The notes below the pieces were generated by a model. The model saw only the letters and a list, made by a program, of their open reading frames with translations. It searched no databases and had not been told where the DNA came from. The position numbers and the translations under genes were made by a program. This document shows positions 6,646-13,427 of a stretch of DNA of 20,428 nucleotides, one piece after another. Each line of letters begins with the position of its first letter. Within the stretch, counting starts at the first letter, position 1. Source of the stretch: BJGO01 sp039810885 (GTDB taxonomy: Bacteria; Bacteroidota; Bacteroidia; Chitinophagales; UBA10324); NCBI GenBank assembly GCA_039810885.1, contig JBDHXV010000046.1:1-20428 (forward strand), in the 5' to 3' direction.

Positions 6646-7644
6646 ATGAAAGTGATTATCCCTGTGGCAGGCACCGGCACTCGCCTGAGGCCGCATACAT
6701 ACACCCACCCCAAGTCCTTGATCCCTGTGGCCGGTAAACCCATACTATCGTTTATGCTTGATGAGTTGATACGTGTGGGAGCAGTGGAATTTATTTTTAT
6801 AACCGGATACTTAGGAGATAAAATACGACACTATATCCAAGAGCAGTATCCTCAGATTAGAGCACATTATATCGAGCAACACGACCGTGAAGGATTAGGG
6901 CATGCTATATGGCTTGCCAAAGGTTATTTTGAAGAAAACGACCCCGCACTCATTCTTTTGGGAGATTGTGTCTTTGATATTGATATGAAAGAAGTTCTCC
7001 TTTCACAAGATTCTATCTTAGGAATAAAAAAGGTGGAAGACCCCAGAGGCTTTGGCGTTGCTGTAGTAGATGACCTTGACTATATCACACGAGTTGTTGA
7101 AAAACCCAATATGCCCTTATCCAATCTTGCCTTAATTGGCTTATACAAGGTCAATAACAGCTATCTGTTGTTTGAGGCATTGGATTTCCTGATTAAGCAT
7201 GATGTAAGAACGAATCAATCCATACAACTGACCGATGCATTAATGTATATGATTGATAGAGGAGAGCTGTTTAAAGCATATAAAGTCAACAATTGGTTTG
7301 ATTGTGGACAGAAGGAATCGTTGTTAGACACGAACACCATACTGCTGCGTAAAAGAACAGATTTGCCAACCGAATTTCTATCGTTTGCCAACTCGATAAT
7401 TATTCCGCCGGTCGCTATTGATAAGGCTTGTATAATAAACAATGCTATCATCGGGCCTTACGTAACGATAGGAGAGCACACTCAGGTTAACGATTGTATT
7501 CTTCGAGAATCAATCATTGGCTCGTACAGTGTTATCAGCAACGCCATGCTGCACCGATCGGTAATAGGAAATGACGCCACCATTATAGGACGCAGTAAGA
7601 GCCTGAACCTTGGTGATGATACAGAAATTGATTTACGCAATTAA
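6646..7644 (+). CDS. Sugar-phosphate nucleotidyltransferase with left-handed beta-helix tail
   Basis: The 332-residue protein starts MKVIIPVAGTGTRLRPHTYT, the signature nucleotide-binding loop of NTP-transferases (GxGxRLxPxT), followed by PKSLIPVAGKPIL, which supplies the activator/substrate Lys. LLGDCVFD (~105) is the metal-binding Asp region, and VVEKP (~163) and NNWFDCGQ (~217) are conserved sugar-contact segments. The last ~90 residues show hexapeptide-like repeats (AIIGPYVTIG, SIIGSYSVIS, SVIGNDATII) of a left-handed beta-helix. Such enzymes make dTDP-, UDP- or GDP-sugars from sugar-1-phosphate and NTP; the exact sugar is not determined. The frame is open upstream to 6544, but that part lies inside the mobile element, so the ATG at 6646 is chosen. 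The next gene starts 10 bp after the stop, suggesting an operon. The product could feed the glycosyltransferases to the left, but that is inference. Confidence 0.92.
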   Translation: MKVIIPVAGTGTRLRPHTYTHPKSLIPVAGKPILSFMLDELIRVGAVEFIFITGYLGDKIRHYIQEQYPQIRAHYIEQHDREGLGHAIWLAKGYFEENDPALILLGDCVFDIDMKEVLLSQDSILGIKKVEDPRGFGVAVVDDLDYITRVVEKPNMPLSNLALIGLYKVNNSYLLFEALDFLIKHDVRTNQSIQLTDALMYMIDRGELFKAYKVNNWFDCGQKESLLDTNTILLRKRTDLPTEFLSFANSIIIPPVAIDKACIINNAIIGPYVTIGEHTQVNDCILRESIIGSYSVISNAMLHRSVIGNDATIIGRSKSLNLGDDTEIDLRN

Positions 7645-7654
7645 TCCACACATA

Positions 7655-8590
7655 ATGAATAACCGTATAACGCAACTGTTTAAAATCCAATACCCGATTA
7701 TTCAAGCCGGAATGATTTGGTGTAGCGGTTGGAAGTTAGCCTCGGCAGTGAGCAATGCCGGAGGCTTAGGCCTAATAGGGAGCGGCTCTATGTATCCTGA
7801 TGTGTTTCGTGAACATGTACAGAAGTGTAAGAAAGCAACTTCAAAGCCCTTTGGCGTTAACCTGCCGTTGATGTACCCCGATATTGAAGAGCACATTAAA
7901 ACTATAATTGAGGAAGAAGTAAAAATCGTTTTCACATCTGCCGGAAATCCCAAAGTGTGGACAAGCACGTTGAAAGAGCATAACATTACGGTAGTACACG
8001 TAGTAAGCAGCAGCAAGTTTGCACAAAAGAGCGAAGCCGTTGGAGTTGACGCTGTTGTCGCCGAAGGATTTGAAGCAGGTGGGCACAATGGGCGGGAGGA
8101 AACTACCACAATGTGTTTAGTTCCCGCAGTTGTGGATGCAGTAAGCGTTCCCGTTATTGCTGCCGGCGGCATTGCTGTTGGCAGGCAAATGTTAGCCGCA
8201 CTTGCATTGGGAGCCGAAGGAGTTCAAGTGGGCTCTCGCTTTGCCGCTACCATAGAATCATCCGCTCATGAAGCATTTAAGCAGAAAATAATAGAAGCGA
8301 AAGAAGGCGACACCCTTCTTTCACTAAAAGAACTAATGCCTGTGCGCCTACTGAAAAATGCTTTTTTTGATGAGGTACAAAAGGCTTACACGCAATGTGC
8401 TTCTCAAGAGGAACTAGAAAAGCTACTTGGTCGCGGGCGTGCGAAAAAAGGCATGTTTGAAGGAAATCTTATTGAAGGAGAATTAGAAATTGGGCAAGTT
8501 AGTGCAATGATAAACGATTTGCCACACGCCAGAGAAGTTATATTCCGTATGATGCGGGAATACGAGGCGGCAAAAAAGAATTTAGTTTAA
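7655..8590 (+). CDS. Nitronate monooxygenase / FabK-like flavoprotein
   Basis: The 311-residue TIM-barrel flavoprotein belongs to the 2-nitropropane dioxygenase family, which includes nitronate monooxygenase and the enoyl-ACP reductase FabK. Visible FMN-binding and catalytic motifs are PIIQAGM (14-20), SNAGGLGLIGSG (33-44), KPFGVNLPL (64-72), AEGFEAGGHNG (136-146, with the likely active-site His144), AAGGIAVGRQ (169-178) and GAEGVQVGSRF (186-196). Members are soluble and use FMN to oxidise nitronates or reduce enoyl-ACP; sequence alone does not decide which. The ATG at 7655 fits the family start (NNRITQLFKIQYPIIQ); the open frame back to 7610 overlaps the upstream gene and has no family resemblance. 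Ten base pairs separate it from the nucleotidyltransferase, so co-transcription is likely although the functions are unrelated. No terminator was seen in the 92-bp gap that follows. Confidence 0.92.
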   Translation: MNNRITQLFKIQYPIIQAGMIWCSGWKLASAVSNAGGLGLIGSGSMYPDVFREHVQKCKKATSKPFGVNLPLMYPDIEEHIKTIIEEEVKIVFTSAGNPKVWTSTLKEHNITVVHVVSSSKFAQKSEAVGVDAVVAEGFEAGGHNGREETTTMCLVPAVVDAVSVPVIAAGGIAVGRQMLAALALGAEGVQVGSRFAATIESSAHEAFKQKIIEAKEGDTLLSLKELMPVRLLKNAFFDEVQKAYTQCASQEELEKLLGRGRAKKGMFEGNLIEGELEIGQVSAMINDLPHAREVIFRMMREYEAAKKNLV

Positions 8591-8724
8591 ATGCGTGCAA
8601 GCGGGATAATAACTAAAAAATAGGCCACACTCAAACAGCTCATTAAAACAAAGCAACAACCGCATGTAAGAGGCTTATTTTCATGTTACATTTACGCCCC
8701 TTATTTAAAAACAAAAAACATCTC

Positions 8725-10911
8725 ATGAGATTTTCATTATTTCTTGTGCTTGCAATTTTCACATTGCAAACAAGTGCGCAGGTTATCAGTATTGCAACAG
8801 CTCGCACACAACCTACCGGTGCCACAGTCACTATACGCGGCGTTGTCACTAACGGCGCAGAATTTGGGTCTTCACTACGATTTATTCAAGACCCCACCGC
8901 CGGAATTGGCTTATTTAATACTAATCTTCCGGCATTGTCCTCGTTGCAGCGCGGAGATAGCGTTGAAGCTACGGGTACGATTGCACCATATAATAATCTT
9001 ATGGAAATAAATACCACTTCCATAACGCTGATTTCAAGCGGCAATCCACTTCCTGCCCCGGCATTGATAACCATGGGGCAAGGCTATGCCGAAGCTTACG
9101 AAGGCAGGTTGGTGCGATTTAACAATATAAATTTTACTACAGCAGGAACATTTGCAGGCAACAGCAACTATAATATAACGGACGGGGGCACCACCGGGCA
9201 AGTACGGGTTAACACCGCATCTAACATTGTGGCAACTCCCATTCCTACAGGCAACATAGATATAATTGGGATTATGGGTCAGTTCAGCACTACATATCAG
9301 TTGTTGGTTCGCAAGTTAGATGATTTTATCACCGCAGGAAATCCTCCCGTTTTTACTACATCCTTGATGCAATCCAATATTCAAACAACCTCTTTTACAG
9401 TCACGTTCACCACACAGAGTAATGGTAATACATTAATTAAATATGGACTTACGCCCAATAACTTAACCCAAACGGCATCGGATGCCACTCAAACCACTAA
9501 CCATAGCATTAATCTCCAGGGTTTGACAGCGGGGACAGTATATTATCTGAAAGGATACTCTGTAAGCTCTTCAAATGATACATCCTCTTCTTCGGTTCAA
9601 GCTATGGCAACCCGCTCGCTATCATCAGGAACCATCAAAACCTATTTCAACCGCCCCGTGGATAATAGCGTTTCCAGCGGAGTAGATGCGGTATATTTAA
9701 ACCAGGCAATGGATGATACATTAATTGCTTATATCAACCGGGCGAAATACACACTTGATATTGCTATCTATAATTTAGATAATGTTAACGGAATTATAAC
9801 AGCCATAAACCAAGCCGCAGCAAATGGAGTTACCGTAAGAGTAGTGTGCGACAAAGGCGTTTCTGCTGCGAATTACAATGCCTTCTCTAACGCCATTTCG
9901 AAAATTAAAAGCCCTACAGGAAGTGAATATGGCATAATGCATAACAAGATGGTTATTATTGATGCGAACTCCTCTAACCCTAACGATGCTATTTATTGGA
10001 CAGGCTCCGCCAACTTCACAAACGACCAGATTAATATTGATGCACAGAATGTAATCATCTTCCAAGACCAAAGTATTGCCCGTGGAGCATTAATTGAATT
10101 TAACGAAATGTTTGGTAATGTTTTTGGCCCATACAAAACAGACAATACTCCGAAAGAATTTGTAATCGGCGGCAAACGTGTAGAAATGTATTTCTCGCCA
10201 TCCGATGTGGTAAATATGAAAGTAAAGGATGCCTTGCTTACTGCAAATAATTCCATTAACTATTGCATCTATTCCTTTACAAGAACGGAACAAGCCTATG
10301 CTATTAAAGATGCACATACTGCCGGCGCAGCTATCATACAGGGGTTAGTTAATGACACCGCTAATGCCACAGCAGTGTACAACATAATTGTAAGCGCTAT
10401 AGGGGCAAATAATCATAAAATATTTCCTTTTTCTTATTTGCTTCATCATAAATATGCAGTGATAGATGCCTTTGATGTAAACTCCGATCCTCAGGTTATT
10501 ACCGGTTCGTATAATTGGAGTAATAGTGCTACACTGCGCAATGATGAGAACATTGTAATCGTACATGATGCCACAATTGCGAATATCTATTTTCAGGAAT
10601 TCAGTCAACGATTTAAAGACTCCGGCGGAACCGTTGTAGTCAGCGACGATTACAAAACATCTGTTCCCGATCAATTCTTGGTTTATCCCAATCCGGCTTC
10701 AAGATTTATTCAGATCAGTGCCACGGTTCAAACACCGGATATTCGTATCAACCTTTTTGATTTGAACGGTCGTATTATCAAACAAGAGCAGTTTAGTCAG
10801 AACAGCATTCGCACCACATTTGACCTGAGCAACCTAACCGATGGGGTCTATCTGTTGCAATTGACTTCCGGAAAGGTTAGCAAAACGCTAAAAGTATCTG
10901 TAACGCAATAA
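8725..10911 (+). CDS. Secreted phospholipase D-type nuclease-like protein with OB, Fn3 and T9SS domains
   Basis: From ATG 8725 the product is 728 residues: signal peptide MRFSLFLVLAIFTLQTSAQ; an OB-fold-like region (~20-210; VTIRGVVTNG, GDSVEATGTI, IDIIGIMGQF) of the sort attached to extracellular nucleases; a fibronectin type III-like stretch (~215-300); two PLD half-sites; and a T9SS type A C-terminal domain (~648-728; VYPNPASRFIQIS, DGVYLLQL). Half-site 1 has H406-x-K408-xxxx-D413 followed by GSANF. Half-site 2 has H574-x-K576-xxxx-D581 followed by GSYNW. Both HKD motifs are intact, so phosphodiesterase activity on DNA, RNA or phospholipid is expected outside the cell. An alternative ATG at 8683, with an AGAGG 9 nt upstream, would add 14 residues before the signal peptide; 8725 is preferred for its compact signal and A-rich upstream. 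A strong terminator follows 20 bp after the stop. Confidence 0.92.
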   Translation: MRFSLFLVLAIFTLQTSAQVISIATARTQPTGATVTIRGVVTNGAEFGSSLRFIQDPTAGIGLFNTNLPALSSLQRGDSVEATGTIAPYNNLMEINTTSITLISSGNPLPAPALITMGQGYAEAYEGRLVRFNNINFTTAGTFAGNSNYNITDGGTTGQVRVNTASNIVATPIPTGNIDIIGIMGQFSTTYQLLVRKLDDFITAGNPPVFTTSLMQSNIQTTSFTVTFTTQSNGNTLIKYGLTPNNLTQTASDATQTTNHSINLQGLTAGTVYYLKGYSVSSSNDTSSSSVQAMATRSLSSGTIKTYFNRPVDNSVSSGVDAVYLNQAMDDTLIAYINRAKYTLDIAIYNLDNVNGIITAINQAAANGVTVRVVCDKGVSAANYNAFSNAISKIKSPTGSEYGIMHNKMVIIDANSSNPNDAIYWTGSANFTNDQINIDAQNVIIFQDQSIARGALIEFNEMFGNVFGPYKTDNTPKEFVIGGKRVEMYFSPSDVVNMKVKDALLTANNSINYCIYSFTRTEQAYAIKDAHTAGAAIIQGLVNDTANATAVYNIIVSAIGANNHKIFPFSYLLHHKYAVIDAFDVNSDPQVITGSYNWSNSATLRNDENIVIVHDATIANIYFQEFSQRFKDSGGTVVVSDDYKTSVPDQFLVYPNPASRFIQISATVQTPDIRINLFDLNGRIIKQEQFSQNSIRTTFDLSNLTDGVYLLQLTSGKVSKTLKVSVTQ

Positions 10912-10930
10912 ACAAAAAGAATCGTAAAGC

Positions 10931-10965
10931 AAGAGTCGCTCAACGAGTATGGGCGACTCTTTTTA
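10931..10965 (+). terminator. Rho-independent terminator after the PLD-type gene
   Basis: A perfect 9-bp stem AAGAGTCGC (10931-10939) / GCGACTCTT (10953-10961), with a 13-nt loop, runs into a T-rich tract (CTTTTTATTTT). It starts 20 bp past the stop at 10911 and separates this gene from hflX, which therefore needs its own promoter in the ~30 bp before its GTG. Confidence 0.87.
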
Positions 10966-10993
10966 TTTTGCAGAAAAATAAGATATACATTCA

Positions 10994-12187
10994 GTGATTG
11001 AAATTAAAAAGCGAGACTCCGCATTAGGCCCGGAGAAAGCGGTGTTAGTTGGCTTAATTACTCAGGGTCAAACAGAAGCCTTAGTCAATGAGTATCTTTA
11101 TGAATTGGCATTTCTTGCAGAAACTGCGGGAGCCATAGCAGTTAATCGCTTTATGCAGAAAATGACATCTCCCGACTCGCGTACATTTATCGGTAGCGGA
11201 AAACTATTGGAGCTGCAGCATTATGTACAAAACAGAGAAATAGATTTAATCATCTTCGATGATGATTTAAGCCCGTCACAAACGAATAACATAGAGCGCG
11301 AATTGAAGATAAAAGTTATCGACCGAAGCAATTTGATTCTCGACATTTTTGCCAGCCGCGCACAAACGGCACAAGCTCGCGCTCAGGTAGAATTAGCACA
11401 ACTACAATATTTACTCCCCCGCTTGAAGGGCTTGTGGTCTCACTTAGAAAGACAACAAGGAGGCATTGGCACACGCGGACCCGGTGAAAAAGAAATCGAA
11501 ACGGACAGACGTATTGTGAAACATCAGATTTCTTTATTGAAAAAACAATTACAGAAAATTGATTTGCAAAATCAAACACAACGAAAGGGTAGAGGAGAAT
11601 ATATTCGTGTGGCATTAGTTGGTTATACTAATGTTGGCAAATCAACACTTATGACCGTATTAAGCAAATCAGAGGTATTTGCCGAAAACAAACTTTTTGC
11701 AACGCTTGATACGACAACTCGAAAAGTAGTATTTGAGCGCATGCCCTTTCTGCTTAGCGATACGGTCGGGTTTATACGTAAACTGCCACATCATTTAGTT
11801 GAAAGTTTTAAGTCAACGCTCGATGAGGTTCGGGAGGCAGATCTCATTCTCCATGTTGTGGATATTTCACATTCGCAATATGAAGACCATATTCGTGTAG
11901 TAAATGAAACGCTTAAAGAATTAAAAGCCTTTGATAAACCCACCATAATAATATTTAATAAGATGGATGTCTATGAACGAAATCATTTTGATGAACACGT
12001 ACCTGATACAGTAAAAAAAGAAATTCGTGAAGATCTGAACCGAGGGTGGCAGCAGCGCACAAACAATAAAGCTGTTTTTATATCAGCATCAGAAAAAGAA
12101 AATATAGATGTCTTGCGCTATATGATGTATGATGAAATCAAAAGACTGTATCAAGAACGCTATCCCTATAAAACCGACTTTTTTTAA
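10994..12187 (+). CDS. hflX: GTPase HflX
   Basis: The 397-residue protein has the whole HflX plan: an N-terminal HflX domain (FIGSGKLLEL at 65-74, IIFDDDLSPSQTNNIE), the linker RLKGLWSHLERQQGGIG and GTRGPGEKEIETDRR (159-173), then a TRAFAC GTPase domain with G1 GYTNVGKST (210-218), G2 around TTT (240-242), G3 DTVGF (256-260), G4 NKMD (322-325) and G5 SAS (364-366). HflX is known to bind the ribosome and split stalled or inactive 70S particles under stress. The start is GTG at 10994; no ATG lies nearby in frame, and TTTTATTTTG about 20 bp upstream is only a near match to the -7 box. The TAA (12185-12187) overlaps the stop of the convergent DoxX-thioredoxin gene. Length is normal for the family. 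Confidence 0.97.
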   Translation: MIEIKKRDSALGPEKAVLVGLITQGQTEALVNEYLYELAFLAETAGAIAVNRFMQKMTSPDSRTFIGSGKLLELQHYVQNREIDLIIFDDDLSPSQTNNIERELKIKVIDRSNLILDIFASRAQTAQARAQVELAQLQYLLPRLKGLWSHLERQQGGIGTRGPGEKEIETDRRIVKHQISLLKKQLQKIDLQNQTQRKGRGEYIRVALVGYTNVGKSTLMTVLSKSEVFAENKLFATLDTTTRKVVFERMPFLLSDTVGFIRKLPHHLVESFKSTLDEVREADLILHVVDISHSQYEDHIRVVNETLKELKAFDKPTIIIFNKMDVYERNHFDEHVPDTVKKEIREDLNRGWQQRTNNKAVFISASEKENIDVLRYMMYDEIKRLYQERYPYKTDFF

Positions 12188-13125
12188 GGCGCAGTAAGCC
12201 AGTTTACAATTTCTGTTTCATTCAAATCAAGATAGGTTGAGGTGCGCACTACGGTATCATTTTTTAACCAATAAATGGCAGGCAGTGCCCCCCCGGACAG
12301 TTTATTGAAGTCATCCGTGTTGTAAACAAAATAAGGGATTTGCGCTGCATGTGTTTCATTAAAGAAAGGCTGAAGATATTCCTCCGTTTTACCACGATAG
12401 AAATTGAAAAAGGGAATTTCCGGATGCCTATTATACATCACAGCCATTTTGAATGCCGCAATCTTACAATGAGGGCAACGCAGACTCATCAGAGATAAAA
12501 TGTGTTTGCCTTTACGCAAATCAACATCGGGGCGCATCGTCTCATTGTCATAGACCTTGCTCAAGTCGAGCACATAATTCACCCGATTTTTGTCATACTG
12601 TTCTTTAATTATAAACTCAGGTGGATTTAATATAAAAGGGGTGGCTATAGAAACCGAAAAAAATAGAAGTATAGCGCCTCTTGCGATAAGAGGGTGTTTC
12701 ATAAATGGATATTCTATATTATGATGAGTAATAAGCAGCCAACATACGATACCAATCATCATAAAATTTTTTAGCAGAGACTCAAGGGGAGTCATTTCCA
12801 GGTAGGTGCCAAAGCAACCGCAATTTCCACTATTCCCTTCTGTGAAGAGTTCGAAGATTAAATAAAGCGAAAAAAATGTTAATAATGCCAGTGTTGCTTT
12901 TAGAGTAAATCTTTTTAGAAATAATTGTAAGATTAGAAGTAGTCCCAAAATAAATTCAGAAGCAATCAGTAATCGTGCGATAACCGGTGCGGTGTACCAA
13001 TTTGCCACCCCTAACCGCACGAAGTTATATTCAAAAGGCTCTATCGGGAATATCTTTAGATAGCCCGAGATAAGGAATATAACACCAAGAAGAGCAGAAA
13101 GAAAAATGTTAATGTAACGTATCAA
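12184..13125 (-). CDS. DoxX/MauE-like membrane protein fused to a thioredoxin-fold domain
   Basis: The 313-residue protein has about five membrane spans (4-25, 46-70, 74-93, 118-134, 147-166) of the DoxX/MauE type, then a C-terminal thioredoxin-like domain (~185-313) with SLRCPHCK (active-site C217-P-H-C220) and GALPAIYWL, whose Pro is the expected cis-proline. Between spans 3 and 4 is GNCGCFG (C102, C104). An inside N-terminus would put both cysteine pairs on the periplasmic side, so electrons could pass between them. MauE-like proteins are associated with disulfide chemistry; a self-contained thiol relay is inferred here. The start is TTG at 13125, right after the T tract of a terminator hairpin. 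No ATG or GTG precedes the first membrane span, and an in-frame TAA lies upstream. The stop shares the sequence TTAA with the hflX stop on the other strand. Confidence 0.87.
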   Translation of the reverse strand: MIRYINIFLSALLGVIFLISGYLKIFPIEPFEYNFVRLGVANWYTAPVIARLLIASEFILGLLLILQLFLKRFTLKATLALLTFFSLYLIFELFTEGNSGNCGCFGTYLEMTPLESLLKNFMMIGIVCWLLITHHNIEYPFMKHPLIARGAILLFFSVSIATPFILNPPEFIIKEQYDKNRVNYVLDLSKVYDNETMRPDVDLRKGKHILSLMSLRCPHCKIAAFKMAVMYNRHPEIPFFNFYRGKTEEYLQPFFNETHAAQIPYFVYNTDDFNKLSGGALPAIYWLKNDTVVRTSTYLDLNETEIVNWLTAP

Positions 13126-13128
13126 AAT

Positions 13129-13157
13129 AAAAAAGCCATCCTGACCTTAGGATGGCT
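13129..13157 (-). terminator. Terminator-like hairpin between the small lipoprotein and DoxX-thioredoxin genes
   Basis: On the minus strand AGCCATCCT (13157-13149) pairs perfectly with AGGATGGCT (13142-13134) across a 6-nt loop, followed by TTTTTTATTTT. It is a strong intrinsic terminator 27 bp after the lipoprotein stop. The TTG start of the next gene is the last three bases of this T tract, so read-through or attenuation would control that gene. Confidence 0.8.
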
Positions 13158-13183
13158 AAAAGTAAAACTTTTGATTAAAAATG

Positions 13184-13390
13184 TTATTGCAATTCGCAAT
13201 CGGTTACTATGCCCAAAACATTAGAGTCGCCCTCATCACATTTTGATTTGGCTTTACTCTTTGTGTCTTTGATGGTGGAGCTGCCAGCCGCAATACCATT
13301 AACAGTACATTTACACGTGTACTCCTTCTTGCACGAAGAAAGTGCTACAACAAAAATAAGCGCAAGCGCTACAGAAAGTATTTTTCTCAT
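13184..13390 (-). CDS. Small four-cysteine lipoprotein
   Basis: A 68-residue lipoprotein: MRKILSVALALIFVVALSSCKK has a hydrophobic signal and LSSC lipobox with Cys20 as the lipidation site. The mature ~48 residues hold four more cysteines (26, 28, 51, 65) in the pattern C-x-C ... C ... C, enough for two disulfides, and a Lys/Ser-rich centre (KDTKSKAKSKCDE). Small lipoproteins of this look (YTCKC..., ...C-E-L at the end) are common in Bacteroidota and have no known function. ATG 13390 is chosen over a longer frame back to 13441 because it gives a standard lipoprotein signal. It lies 37 bp after the patatin-like gene and ahead of the terminator, so it probably ends that transcript. The neighbouring CPHC thioredoxin could act on its cysteines; that is only inference. 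Confidence 0.85.
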   Translation of the reverse strand: MRKILSVALALIFVVALSSCKKEYTCKCTVNGIAAGSSTIKDTKSKAKSKCDEGDSNVLGIVTDCELQ

Positions 13391-13427
13391 TAGGAAAGTG
13401 GTTTTAGTATTTTGCAATGATAAGTAT

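Noticed and set aside
7702..8172. 156-codon minus-strand open frame rich in Pro, Thr and Ser
   Set aside because: Antisense to the conserved flavin-binding core of the nitronate monooxygenase; no motif and low-complexity composition.
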